From Bradyrhizobium erythrophlei (GTDB taxonomy: Bacteria; Pseudomonadota; Alphaproteobacteria; Rhizobiales; Xanthobacteraceae), in the NCBI RefSeq assembly GCF_900142985.1, contig NZ_LT670849.1, positions 744,001-808,000 on the forward strand: DNA of 64,000 bases, given 5' to 3'. The notes below the pieces were generated by a model. The model had not been told where the DNA came from, did not search any database, and worked only from the letters and a program-made list of their open reading frames with translations. Position 1 is the stretch's first letter. Every line of letters starts with the position of its first letter. A program made the translations under genes and the position numbers. Below are positions 1 to 8,223 of the stretch, in pieces.

Positions 1-531
1 ACGGCATCGCGCGCCAATGCGTTGCAGAACCAGGCCGAACTCAATCTCTCCTACACCACGATCATTGCGCCGATCGACGGCGTGGCCGGAAACCGTACGC
101 TCCGCGCCGGCCAGTACGTGCAGGCTGGAACGCAGTTGATGTCGCTGGTGCCAACCAGCGGCGCCTATGTGATAGCGAACTTCAAGGAGACCCAGCTCAC
201 CAACGTGCAGGCCGGCCAGGCGGTCGACATCGACGTCGACATGTTCCCCGGTCGGCCGGTGCACGGTCACGTCGACAGTCTCGCGCCGGCCTCCGGCCAG
301 GAGTTCGCGCTACTGCCGCCGGATAACGCGACCGGCAACTTCACCAAGGTGGTGCAACGCATCCCGGTCAAGATCGCATTGGATGCATCGAGCGTTGAAC
401 TTCGCCCGGGCATGTCGGTGATCCCGACCATCCAGACGCAGAAGCAGCAGCCGGCAACCGCGAGCGCGCCGCAGCCGGCCTCACATTCTACCTCACACTC
501 CAGCGTCGCGCTGCTCGCGTCGCAGAAGTGA
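1..531 (+). CDS. EmrA/HlyD-type membrane-fusion (periplasmic adaptor) protein, C-terminal part
   Basis: The frame is open from the first base, so the gene begins before the window; 176 residues remain. Visible are the end of the lipoyl-like barrel-sandwich domain (IIAPIDGVAG near residue 20) and the following beta-barrel with YVIANFKETQL, both typical of HlyD/EmrA adaptors that link an inner-membrane exporter to an outer-membrane channel. A Pro/Ala/Ser-rich tail with an SHSTSHSS run closes the protein. The stop lies 35 bp before the likely ATG of a DHA2-type exporter, so the pair forms an EmrAB-like drug or acid efflux pump. Family is clear; the exported substrate cannot be read from the sequence. 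Confidence 0.9.
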   Translation, partial: TASRANALQNQAELNLSYTTIIAPIDGVAGNRTLRAGQYVQAGTQLMSLVPTSGAYVIANFKETQLTNVQAGQAVDIDVDMFPGRPVHGHVDSLAPASGQEFALLPPDNATGNFTKVVQRIPVKIALDASSVELRPGMSVIPTIQTQKQQPATASAPQPASHSTSHSSVALLASQK

Positions 532-566
532 GCGATGAAGCCAAAAAAGAGACCAAAGGTGATGCC

Positions 567-2192
567 ATGTCAGACCTTGCCCTCTCGACCTCATCCGCAA
601 CCCCTCGTCGCGTCACGCCAGCTAACGTGACGCCGGCAGCGCCGGAGCGCGCCAGCGCCACGGTCTGGATAGCCGTGATGGCCGCCATGATCGGCGCGTT
701 CATGGCGATCCTGAATATCCAGATCACCAACGCGTCGCTGCTCAACATCGAAGGCGGCATCGGCACCGGCGTCGATAACGGTTCGTGGATCTCGACATCC
801 TACCTGATCGGCGAGATCGTGGTGATCCCGCTGACCGACTACCTCAGCCGCGTGTTCTCCTACCGCAACATCATTCTGCCGTTTGCGGCATTGTTCGCCG
901 CGTTCTCCGTCGCCTGTGCCTTCACCCATGACTTGCCCTCGATGATCGCGATGCGCGGCTTTCAGGGCTTTTTCGGCGGCGTGCTGATTCCGATGGCGTT
1001 CACGCTGGTCTTCACCAAGCTGCCGAAGGCGCAGCAGCCGATTGGCTTGGCGATGTTCTCGCTTGCGGTGACTTTTGCGCCCGCGATCGGCCCGACCATC
1101 GGCGGCTATCTCACCGAGAATTACGGCTGGCAGACCATCTTCTTCGTCAATGTGATCCCCACCATCGTGATGGTCACGACGCTCTATTTCACGATCGAAC
1201 GGCAACCGATGCAGCTCGGCCTTCTGTCCGAAGGCGACTGGTTCGGCATTGCCACCATGGCGATCGGTCTGGCCTCGTTGCAGGCCGTGCTGGAAGAAGG
1301 CAACAAGGACGACTGGTTCGGCTCGCCCTTCATCGTCAAGCTCGCCGTTATTGCCGTCGTCAGCCTTTCGCTGTTCATCGCCAACGAGCTTCTGGTCGAA
1401 AAGCCGCTCTTACGTTTGCGGCTTCTGACCCAGCGCAGCTTTGGCCTCGGCACCGTTTCCGCCGTGTTCCTCGGCTTCGCTTTGTTCGGCTCGGTCTACC
1501 TGCTGCCGGCCTATCTCGGCCAGGTGCAGCACTACAACGCCGAGCAGATCGGAACGGTGCTGGCCTGGACCGGCCTGCCGCAGCTCCTGCTCATTCCACT
1601 CGTGCCGAAGCTGATGCAGCGCTTCGACGTTCGCCTGATCGCCTTTACCGGCATGGGGTTGTTTGCGCTCTCTGCCTTCATGAACACGACGATGTCGCTC
1701 GATTATTCCGGCGATCAACTGTTCATTCCGAATGTCATTCGCGCCGTCGGCCAGGCACTGACGCTGGCGCCGTTAAGCGCGATCTCGCTCGGCAGCGTGG
1801 CGCCGCAGGACGCGGCCGCAGCCTCTGGCATCTCCAACATGATGCGTAACCTCGGCGGCGCCGTCGGCACGGCGCTACTGTCCACCATCGTCACCAAGCG
1901 CGAACAGTTTCATTCCAACATCATCGGCCAGGCCGTCCATCTCGGCCGCGAGGAAGTCCGCGCCCGGATCGAACAGATGACCAACTTCTTCCTGGCGCAT
2001 GGCGTCAGCGATCCGGCAACCGCGCATCAGCAGGCGATCATCGCGCTCGGCAACCTCGTCAAGCAGCAGGCGCTGGTGATGGGTTTCAGCGATGCCTTCG
2101 CCGTGGTCGGCGCGGTGCTGGTGATTGCCGGAATCGCCATTGTGCTCACGGGCAAGCCGAAGGGCGGCGCTGCCGCCGGAGGTGGACACTAA
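567..2192 (+). CDS. EmrB-type MFS multidrug exporter (DHA2 family, 14 TM)
   Basis: A proton-driven inner-membrane exporter of about 541 residues with many hydrophobic segments, the length and 14-helix pattern of the DHA2 family. The N-terminal half has a TM1 region ending in NIQITNASLLNIEGG, seen in EmrB-like proteins, and the charged loop TDYLSRVFSYRN after TM2. It works with the adaptor encoded immediately upstream. I chose the ATG at 567 because AAAGG lies 7 nt before it. A GTG at 528 overlaps the adaptor's stop codon and would add 13 residues, but no ribosome-binding site precedes it. The C terminus ends in a Gly-rich tail. Confidence 0.92.
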   Translation: MSDLALSTSSATPRRVTPANVTPAAPERASATVWIAVMAAMIGAFMAILNIQITNASLLNIEGGIGTGVDNGSWISTSYLIGEIVVIPLTDYLSRVFSYRNIILPFAALFAAFSVACAFTHDLPSMIAMRGFQGFFGGVLIPMAFTLVFTKLPKAQQPIGLAMFSLAVTFAPAIGPTIGGYLTENYGWQTIFFVNVIPTIVMVTTLYFTIERQPMQLGLLSEGDWFGIATMAIGLASLQAVLEEGNKDDWFGSPFIVKLAVIAVVSLSLFIANELLVEKPLLRLRLLTQRSFGLGTVSAVFLGFALFGSVYLLPAYLGQVQHYNAEQIGTVLAWTGLPQLLLIPLVPKLMQRFDVRLIAFTGMGLFALSAFMNTTMSLDYSGDQLFIPNVIRAVGQALTLAPLSAISLGSVAPQDAAAASGISNMMRNLGGAVGTALLSTIVTKREQFHSNIIGQAVHLGREEVRARIEQMTNFFLAHGVSDPATAHQQAIIALGNLVKQQALVMGFSDAFAVVGAVLVIAGIAIVLTGKPKGGAAAGGGH

Positions 2193-2447
2193 GCGGTCCG
2201 GTGGCGACAGGACGCACCAGAGCGCGCGTTGGGACGAGGTTGACGCGGCCGATCTGGTTGGCCACGTCCGCTCTCAAGGCCAGAGCCGATATACCGTTCG
2301 GCTCGAACCAATTCCGCTTTTGAACCCCAGCGGACGTCAGCAACCACCAAAAGATGCACCTTAGGGCCGCCCCAGCGCCTTCTGTATGTCGGGTTTGGGA
2401 CTACACTGCTTCCGGCGGACGGCAAGCATGACTCCGCTGCCAAAGGG
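2193..2447. other. Intergenic region, no supported gene
   Basis: Short open frames occur here on both strands, but none has a convincing start, domain or codon pattern. The stretch contains two pieces resembling each other (gtccgctctcaag and ttccgcttttgaa), a kind of fragment scattered in intergenic regions of related genomes. No hairpin with a U-tract was seen after the exporter gene. Confidence 0.4.
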
Positions 2448-3767
2448 ATGACCGTGGAAGGCCCGATCAAATATGCCCGCATTGGCGATGCTTACATCGC
2501 CTACCGTGTTTTTGGTGATGGTCCCCGAGACATTGTGCTGGTCCCAGGCACCATCTCGCACGTCGAACTGCTATGGGAGATGCCGAGCTATGAACATCTG
2601 CTCAAGAGACTCACTATTTTCGCCCGGGTAATCACCTTTGACAAGCGCGGCCAGGGGCTTTCGGACCAGGTCGCCGAGCAGTCGTTGGAAGAACGGGTCG
2701 ATGACGTGCGCGCGGTGATGGACGCGGCAGGCTCTGAGAGCGCGACGATCTATGGCTGGTCGGAAGGCGGCCCGATGTGCCTGATGTTTGCTGCCACCTA
2801 TCCGGCGCGAGTCACCGCCTTGGTGCTGTTTGGCACTTTTGCGTCGATGAAGAGCGAACCTTGGATGCTGACCCGCGAGGCGTTGGATGAGTTCCTGGCC
2901 CGACTAATTGCGCACTGGGGAGAAGGCATCTTGGTGCGCCTGAACGCGCCGAGCCGGCGCGATGACCCCGTCTTCCTTCAATGGTTTGCTAGAATTGAAC
3001 GTGCAGCAGCGAGTCCTGGTTCAGTTCGCGCCTTAATGGAGGCGATTTACGAGATAGACGTCCGTCACCTGCTACCGACGATCCAAGCCCCAACGCTGAT
3101 ACTGCATCGAGCCGGTGATAAGCTCGTGCCGGTGAACATGGGCCGCTACCTGGCCGAGCACATCCCCGGTGCCAAGTACGTCGAGATACCCGGCACTGAT
3201 CACCTGGTGCTCGATCAGGAGACACAAGATCTCATTGCAGACGAGATCGAGGAGTTCATAACTGGCACACACCGGCTTCTCGAACCTGACCGGGTGCTCG
3301 CCACCATCATGTTCACCGATATTGTTCGATCTACCGAACGCGCCGTCGAACTGGGTGACGCGCGATGGAACGAGGTGCTCAGCAACTACTACGCCGTGTT
3401 GCGAAAAGAATTGACTGCATTCCGCGGCCACGAGGTGAACACCACAGGCGACGGTTTGCTTGCCACCTTCGACGGCCCGGCGCGCGCCATGCGTTGCGCC
3501 CGGTCGGTGCGCGAAAAGATACAGCCGCTGGGTCTACAGGTCCGCACTGGACTGCATACCGGCGAGTGTGAGCTGATTGGCGGCAACGTTGGCGGAATCG
3601 CGGTGCATATCGCGGCGCGCGTCGCCGCGATCGCAGGAGCGGACGAGGTGATGGTATCGAGCACGACCAAAGATCTGGTCGCGGGCTCGGGACTTCAGTT
3701 CGTCGATCGTGGCGCGTACAACCTCAAGGGCGTACCTGGCGAATGGCGGTTGTTCGTCGTTCAATAG
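2448..3767 (+). CDS. Alpha/beta-hydrolase fused to class III adenylate/guanylate cyclase
   Basis: Two domains in one 439-residue chain. Residues 1-270 are an alpha/beta hydrolase with nucleophile elbow GWSEGG (Ser105), AGDKLVP (Asp224) and GTDHLV (His252), a complete-looking catalytic triad. Residues 280-439 are a class III nucleotide cyclase with FTDIV (Asp291) and TTGDGLLATF (Asp335) as the metal-binding aspartates, and the GLHTGE and NxxGIAVHIAARV segments of the fold. The arrangement matches the mycobacterial Rv1900c-type fusion (established knowledge). It should make cAMP (or cGMP) in the cytoplasm, possibly gated by a ligand or substrate of the hydrolase domain. AAAGGG directly precedes the ATG. 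It stands alone, with no operon partners. Confidence 0.93.
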   Translation: MTVEGPIKYARIGDAYIAYRVFGDGPRDIVLVPGTISHVELLWEMPSYEHLLKRLTIFARVITFDKRGQGLSDQVAEQSLEERVDDVRAVMDAAGSESATIYGWSEGGPMCLMFAATYPARVTALVLFGTFASMKSEPWMLTREALDEFLARLIAHWGEGILVRLNAPSRRDDPVFLQWFARIERAAASPGSVRALMEAIYEIDVRHLLPTIQAPTLILHRAGDKLVPVNMGRYLAEHIPGAKYVEIPGTDHLVLDQETQDLIADEIEEFITGTHRLLEPDRVLATIMFTDIVRSTERAVELGDARWNEVLSNYYAVLRKELTAFRGHEVNTTGDGLLATFDGPARAMRCARSVREKIQPLGLQVRTGLHTGECELIGGNVGGIAVHIAARVAAIAGADEVMVSSTTKDLVAGSGLQFVDRGAYNLKGVPGEWRLFVVQ

Positions 3768-3981
3768 AAAGATGCCGAGCTTCTACCAGCCTTCAGACCA
3801 CTTCCGTTATTAGCACGAAGCGGACCAACCGGATCGGTCTGAGATGTCCGTTGATCGGGGTAGGCCGGAAGTAGCTGGCGCGCGGTCAAAACGGCGCGAA
3901 TGACCCAACCTGACATTGGCAAGTTATGCCCTGCGTCCTTACGTCTGTTGGATCGGTGGTGATAGCGGAAGGTCTATCGCA

Positions 3982-4236
3982 ATGAATCGAGACGTAAAGG
4001 ACGTCGTCGGGATCATAATGTCCGTCTTGGGCGGTGCTGATGTCACACACCAAGAATTAGACGATTTGGCATTCGAAGCTGACGGCGCGCTGGAGACTGC
4101 ACTCAACGAGGCGTACGTCAAGCTGCGAGAATTCGCAAATGATCGAAGTCTAAGGCTGAATGATCCTAAGCTGGATCAAAGAAAGCGCGCCGAGCTAAAG
4201 GATTGTCTGGACAATATTGTCAGGGCTTCCAACTGA
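3982..4236 (+). CDS. Small hypothetical protein
   Basis: An 84-residue acidic, helix-rich protein (MNRDVKDVVGII... EADGALETALNEAYVKLREF...). I do not recognise a family. I chose the ATG at 3982, with GGAAGG about 12 nt upstream; a TTG at 3916 would add 22 residues without a ribosome-binding site. It converges on the small membrane-protein gene on the other strand. No signal peptide or membrane segment is visible. It is probably real, judging from its charged amphipathic composition and plausible start, but its function is unknown. Confidence 0.5.
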   Translation: MNRDVKDVVGIIMSVLGGADVTHQELDDLAFEADGALETALNEAYVKLREFANDRSLRLNDPKLDQRKRAELKDCLDNIVRASN

Positions 4237-4268
4237 GCCGCTTTTCTCCGTGTTTGACCCTCGGTGTC

Positions 4269-4523
4269 CTAAATTGAATCCGGCAGTGTCCTAATTCGCT
4301 TTTTGGCGAACCGAGCCATCAGAAGAGACGCCCCAGTCACGGCCAACATCAAGATCAGGATGGCAATCACGCTTAGATCGCGGTCGGCTAGCTCTCTACT
4401 ATAGAGGACGTACACCCAAACCAGGGAGCTCGCGACACCCAAGCCGAAACAGGTGAGAGCCAGAACCAACACCGATCGCCAGCGAAGGCTTTCTGTCATT
4501 CGGTAGCGAAGGATTGCTTTCAT
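4269..4523 (-). CDS. Small hypothetical membrane protein (two TM helices)
   Basis: An 84-residue protein with two hydrophobic helices, SVLVLALTCFGLGVASSLVW and an ILILMLAVTGASLLMA stretch, separated by a short charged loop (YSRELADRD) and followed by a basic tail (RFAKKRIRT). The start at 4523 is set by a strong GGAGGGAGAG ribosome-binding site directly upstream; an alternative start five codons earlier lies within this site. Function unknown. The gene lies just outside the left end of the IS110-family element, so its upstream region borders an insertion. Confidence 0.55.
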   Translation of the reverse strand: MKAILRYRMTESLRWRSVLVLALTCFGLGVASSLVWVYVLYSRELADRDLSVIAILILMLAVTGASLLMARFAKKRIRTLPDSI

Positions 4524-4656
4524 CTCTCCCTCCGGCAAGGCCGCCTCAGTTGGCGGTCTCTTTCATAACATTCCAAGCGTGTAGTGTCTTCCATTGGCAC
4601 CTTTCGGACATGGAGTGATGACCGACTTAAGTCCGTTGTACGCACCTAAGATGGGG

Positions 4657-4666
4657 TTATCGGCCG
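4657..4666 (+). repeat. Left subterminal inverted repeat of the IS110/IS1111 element
   Basis: TTATCGGCCG here matches the reverse complement of 6070-6079 (TAATCGGCCG) at 9 of 10 positions. It lies about 104 bp before the transposase start. Confidence 0.65.
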
Positions 4667-4769
4667 GCCCAGCTTGTGGATAGCTGAAGATTTTGGGTGC
4701 TGCGCTTCAGGCTGATGGTGAAACGAGGTCCGTGGTAACGGCCTCAAGCATCAGAAGGAGAAGCGCAGC

Positions 4770-5801
4770 ATGGACCATTTTGCTGGATTGGACGTATCGG
4801 TCAAGGAGACAAGTGTCTGCATTGTGGATGACACGGGCAGGATCGCGAAGGAATTAAGGGTAGCAAGCGAGCCAGACGCTCTGCTGCGGGTTCTGGGGAA
4901 CCCGGCCTACCGTTTCAAGCGGATCGGATTGGAGGCTGGGCCGCTGTCGCAATGGCTTTTCGGTGCGCTTGCCGAAGCAGGCTTGCCTGTCATCTGTGTC
5001 GAGACGCGGCACATGCGGGCGGTTCTGAAGGCGCAGATCAACAAGACGGATCGCAACGATGCGCGCGGTATGGCCCAGATGATGCGGGCGGGGCTTTATC
5101 GCCCGGTGCATGTGAAGACGCTACGCAGTCAGAAACTGCGAATGCTGTTGACCCATCGCAAACTGCTGCAGTCCAAGGCCATCGCCATCGATAACGACCT
5201 GCGAGGTACTTTGCGCAACTTCGGCCTCAAGGTGGGCGTGGTAGGAACGATGAAGTTCGAGGCGCGCATCAAGGAGCTTGTCGAAAGCTTCCCGGATCTT
5301 GCTGAGTTAGTCGAACCGCTGCTGATTGTCCGGCGGACGCTTCGTGAGCAGATCGGCATTCTTCATCGTCACTTGCTGGCTATCGTTCGGAATGATGATG
5401 TGTGTCGGCGCCTGATGACCATCCCGGGTGTTGGTCCCGTTGTGGCACTGACCTATCGCGCAACTGTCGACGTGCCCGCCCGCTTCCGAAACTCCAAGGC
5501 GGTCGGGGCGGTGTTTGGGCTCACGCCTTCCAGGTATCAATCTGGCGAGATTGACCGACCCGGCGCCATATCAAGGTGCGGTGACGAGATGATGCGGGCA
5601 ATGCTCTACGAAGCGGCTCATATCATGCTGGTGCGTTTGGCAAAGTGGTCCTGGCTCAAGGCCTGGGCCATGAAGATCGCCAGGCACCGCGGGATGAAGA
5701 AGGCGATCGTGGCGCTGGCGCGCCGGTTGGCGGTGATCATGCACCGCATCTGGGTTGACGGTACCGAGTTCCGATGGAGCCGGGAAGTTACAGCGGCGTG
5801 A
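4770..5801 (+). CDS. IS110-family transposase (DEDD recombinase)
   Basis: A full-length 343-residue IS110 transposase. The N-terminal RuvC-like domain has the DEDD set: Asp8 (GLDVS), Glu55 (GLEAG), Asp94 and Asp97 (KTDRNDARG). The C-terminal Transposase_20 domain has IPGVGP (218-223) and FGLTPSRYQSG...GAISRCGDEMMR, where Ser268 is the expected catalytic serine. GAAGGAGAAG lies 5 nt before the ATG. Such enzymes act with a guide RNA encoded in the element's own non-coding DNA; in the IS1111 group it comes from the 3' tail, and a candidate follows here. No frameshift or stop is seen, so the protein should be active. Confidence 0.95.
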   Translation: MDHFAGLDVSVKETSVCIVDDTGRIAKELRVASEPDALLRVLGNPAYRFKRIGLEAGPLSQWLFGALAEAGLPVICVETRHMRAVLKAQINKTDRNDARGMAQMMRAGLYRPVHVKTLRSQKLRMLLTHRKLLQSKAIAIDNDLRGTLRNFGLKVGVVGTMKFEARIKELVESFPDLAELVEPLLIVRRTLREQIGILHRHLLAIVRNDDVCRRLMTIPGVGPVVALTYRATVDVPARFRNSKAVGAVFGLTPSRYQSGEIDRPGAISRCGDEMMRAMLYEAAHIMLVRLAKWSWLKAWAMKIARHRGMKKAIVALARRLAVIMHRIWVDGTEFRWSREVTAA

Positions 5802-6082
5802 GGACTAGCAGGATTAAACGCGATAGGAGGACACTCGAGTTCCACCGAGCGGTGGAATGATGTCCCTCACGGGACGATGGATGAGGTGAGTTCGTATGTC
5901 CGCTTGGACCCACTGTCTGTAAGACGGCAAGGCCGCCCCAAAGATTGTTCCGCCTCGTCTTCGAATCCCATACTGGAAGGGCCTTGGTGCCGATTCCGAA
6001 GAGAAGCACGAGCCCGTGGGCGACACCAACACCGCAAACATGGATAGTCTGAAAGTGCTTGACCCCTAACGGCCGATTAGAG
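5802..6082 (+). ncRNA. Candidate guide (seek/bridge) RNA in the 3' tail of the IS110 element
   Basis: This 280-bp non-coding tail has two adjacent perfect hairpins: TTCCACC/GGTGGAA at 5840-5857 and GTCCC/GGGAC at 5862-5875. Next comes ATGTCCGCTT at 5896-5905, the exact reverse complement of AAGCGGACAT at 6083-6092, which is the first sequence outside the predicted right end. A target-guide segment of an IS1111-group RNA should pair with the target in just this way. The exact 5' and 3' ends of the RNA cannot be set from sequence, and I found no convincing guide for the left flank. Confidence 0.45.
6070..6079 (+). repeat. Right subterminal inverted repeat of the IS110/IS1111 element
   Basis: CGGCCGATTA is the inverted partner of the left repeat at 4657-4666 with one mismatch. 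The flank beginning about 3 bp further on starts with the AAGCGGACAT motif complementary to the tail RNA candidate. Confidence 0.65.
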
Positions 6083-6109
6083 AAGCGGACATCAGATTTA
6101 TCGATTCAC

Positions 6110-6560
6110 GCACAAGGTCACCGTCGTCGGGCATACGGGAGCGTATCGCGATCGTCACGAACGTTGGGTGCGGGATGCGATGGACGCGTTGACGGCGCAA
6201 GACGCGAGCGGTCGAAGCGACCGGCGAAGTCGTGTGGTCCTGGCGCCCCGACGCTGGCGCTAACTCGGTGACGATTGCTTAGCAATCGCACCGGGGATGG
6301 TGACAACAAGCCCGGTTCACCAGGGAGAGCACGAAGGAAACCGTTAAAACCATTGCGCAGGGAAGGCCGGGCGTTTCCGGCGAACCTGTGGTGACTTACT
6401 CGTGTGCTTTTTTATTTCGCACGCGAGGCTGCGGGTGCGCTTGGGCATCCGGCCTTCCCTGCGCCCTCTTGTCGAGAGGGTTTTCGTTCAAACCTCGGGC
6501 GCCATCGCGTCGCGAGACTGCGCTTTGCTGTGCCTGGCTCTTTGACATGTGAATAGGATA
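6110..6560 (+). repeat. Structured intergenic repeat (Bradyrhizobium-type), possible non-coding RNA
   Basis: This stretch has no credible coding frame but is rich in secondary structure. There is a small hairpin at 6272-6288 (GATTGC/GCAATC) and a perfect 16-bp long-range stem between 6355-6370 and 6449-6464. Inside that lies a 9-bp stem at 6399-6427 with a T-rich loop, and then a CCCTCT/AGAGGG hairpin before TTTT. I recognise near-identical blocks from many intergenic sites in Bradyrhizobium genomes (memory, unverified). The nested stems suggest a transcribed RNA or a mobile repeat. Which genes, if any, it serves is unknown; it lies downstream of the minus-strand MFS gene. Confidence 0.6.
6464..6484 (+). 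terminator. Weak rho-independent terminator-like hairpin at the end of the structured repeat
   Basis: A 6-bp CCCTCT/AGAGGG stem with a five-base loop is followed by TTTT. It directly follows the 16-bp long-range stem and would end a plus-strand transcript of the repeat. The stem is short and the U-tract is only four bases, so it may be inefficient. Confidence 0.4.
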
Positions 6561-6656
6561 GGTGCGCCGGTTCCCGCGAGCGCGCCCAGAGGACGCTCTA
6601 AAACGGAGGACCCTCTAAAATGGAGCGGCAGTTAGCGCTGGAGTCCTCGTGCCGGC

Positions 6657-7949
6657 TCAGGCCTCGGCGTGCAGCACGCGCCCGCGCGTTTCCGGCAAGG
6701 CGTAGGCGGCTATGAAGAACACCGCGTAGGCCGCGACCGCAAAGATCGCGATGGCATTGGCGAGAGAGGTCGAGTTCGACAGCGCACCGACCAAGAACGG
6801 AAACAGCGCGCCGATTCCACGGCCGAAATTGTAGCAAAAGCCCTGACCGGAGCCGCGCAACCGCGTCGGGTATAGTTCGGTGAGGAAGGCGCCCATGCCG
6901 GAGAAATATCCCGAGGCAAAAAAGCCGAGCGGGAAACCAAGCACCCATAGCGCGTTGTTGGGCAGCGTCAGTTGCGTGTAGAGCAACACGACCGCGATCG
7001 CGCCCAGCGAAAAGGTCAGAAAGAGATTGCGCCGTCCGATCCGGTCGGCAAGCCAGGCGCCGACGAGATAGCCGGCGAACGAGCCGATGATCAGCGCCGA
7101 GAGATAGCCGGTGGACGAGACGATCGAGAGCTTTCTCTCGGTGGTGAGGAAGCGCGGCACCCAGAACGTGACCGCGTAATAGCCGCCCTGACATCCGGTC
7201 GCCGCGAGCGATGCCAGCACCGTCGTCTTCAGAATCGGGCCCGAGAAGATTTCCAGGATCGACGGCTGCTGTCCGGACCGCGACTGGCGCGCCGCCGCGG
7301 CGATCTCCGGTTCCTTCACGTAACGGCGCAGATAAAAGACGAGCAGCGCCGGCAGCGCACCGATCACAAACATCCAGCGCCAGGCGGTCTCGGCCGGAAA
7401 GGCGGAAAACAGGATGGCCTGCGCGAGCACCGCAAGGCCCCAGCCGACCGCCCAGCCCGACTGCACCGAGCCGACCGCACGTCCCCGGTATTGCGGGCGG
7501 ATCGCTTCGCCCATCAAAACGGCACCCGCCGCCCACTCGCCGCCGAAGCCCAGGCCGAGCACGGCGCGCGCAATCAGGAGCTGGTCGAAATTCTGGACGA
7601 CCGCGCAAACCAGCGAGAAGAACGAGAACCAGAGAATGGTGAATTGCAGCGTCCTGACCCGGCCAATGCGGTCCGCAATATAGCCGCCGAGCCAGCCGCC
7701 CACCGCCGAGGACAGCAGCGTGACCGTGCCGGCAAGGCCGGCATAGCCGGCATCGACCTTCCAGATCGCGATGATGGTTCCGATCACAAGCGGATAGATC
7801 ATGAAGTCCATGCCGTCGAGCGCCCAGCCTGCGGCGCAAGCCCAGAAGGTCCGGCGTTCGGCCGTATCCATATCGCGGTAAAACGCGGCGAGGCTGGTGT
7901 CTTCGATCGCAGCCGTTTCAAAGACCTGTGGCTGATCTGTCGTGCTCAT
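6657..7949 (-). CDS. MFS transporter, aromatic-acid/organic-acid:proton symporter type
   Basis: A 430-residue, 12-helix permease. DGMD at residues 45-48 in TM1 resembles the conserved DGxD of the aromatic-acid:H+ symporter and ShiA/NanT-like groups, and GGYIADRIGR at 88-97 is the MFS loop 2-3 motif. GAGGAAAC lies 4 nt before the ATG. It diverges from the dehydrogenase gene at 8224; the shared 274-bp region holds a candidate GntR operator at 8112-8126. Import of a hydroxylated or aromatic acid for the neighbouring enzymes is likely (inference). The exact substrate is not determined. Confidence 0.88.
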   Translation of the reverse strand: MSTTDQPQVFETAAIEDTSLAAFYRDMDTAERRTFWACAAGWALDGMDFMIYPLVIGTIIAIWKVDAGYAGLAGTVTLLSSAVGGWLGGYIADRIGRVRTLQFTILWFSFFSLVCAVVQNFDQLLIARAVLGLGFGGEWAAGAVLMGEAIRPQYRGRAVGSVQSGWAVGWGLAVLAQAILFSAFPAETAWRWMFVIGALPALLVFYLRRYVKEPEIAAAARQSRSGQQPSILEIFSGPILKTTVLASLAATGCQGGYYAVTFWVPRFLTTERKLSIVSSTGYLSALIIGSFAGYLVGAWLADRIGRRNLFLTFSLGAIAVVLLYTQLTLPNNALWVLGFPLGFFASGYFSGMGAFLTELYPTRLRGSGQGFCYNFGRGIGALFPFLVGALSNSTSLANAIAIFAVAAYAVFFIAAYALPETRGRVLHAEA

Positions 7950-8111
7950 GTCGTTTCCTCAGTGCCGAATTAGCGGCCGGCGACGCATCGTCCAGCGACA
8001 AATGCCTGATCCGCAGCGGCTTTTTTCAAGATTCCCCGGCGCATTTAACAGGGAAAGCGCGGTTGAGAACAGCGTTTTCAACCCGGACATCATCAACGCG
8101 TTGACGCCGTC

Positions 8112-8126
8112 AGATTGTCTGTCAAT
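8112..8126 (+). promoter_or_regulatory. Candidate GntR operator upstream of the dehydrogenase and MFS genes
   Basis: AGATTGTCTGTCAAT occurs here and, exactly but inverted, at 9734-9748 before the Liv-type importer. The core TTGnCnGnCAA has the partial symmetry of FCD-type GntR sites. It lies about 98 nt before the start at 8224. The regulator encoded at 16048 is the obvious candidate (inference). Confidence 0.5.
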
Positions 8127-8223
8127 ATTAACGGAGGATAGGGAGTGGCGTTTCTCGTCTGATGACGGCGGCAGGCGCACTTCCAAAAAAGCAACAACGA
8201 GATCCAGGAAGGAACGCCGGCAG

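Larger units (their letters stand above)
4650..6082 (+). mobile_element. Complete IS110-family insertion sequence, IS1111 group
   Basis: The element consists of one DEDD transposase gene, about 120 bp of 5' non-coding DNA and about 280 bp of 3' non-coding DNA. Near-matching inverted copies of T(T/A)ATCGGCCG lie at 4657-4666 and 6070-6079 (9 of 10 positions). Subterminal inverted repeats and a long 3' non-coding tail are marks of the IS1111 group. The ends given assume the group's usual offset of about 7 bp outside the left repeat and 3 bp outside the right one, so they are estimates. No target-site duplication is apparent, as is normal for IS110 elements. Confidence 0.75.

Noticed and set aside
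591..1205. Long minus-strand open frames opposite the DHA2 exporter gene
   Set aside because: They are antisense frames of a GC-rich gene, with Arg/His/Gly-rich low-complexity translations and no family resemblance.
5955..5975. TTCGAATCCC, resembling a tRNA T-loop
   Set aside because: No acceptor, D or anticodon stem can be formed around it; it lies inside the non-coding tail of the IS110 element.
6972..7973. A 333-codon plus-strand frame opposite the MFS transporter
   Set aside because: Composition is Arg/Gln/Glu-rich antisense of a clear 12-helix permease; no domain is visible.
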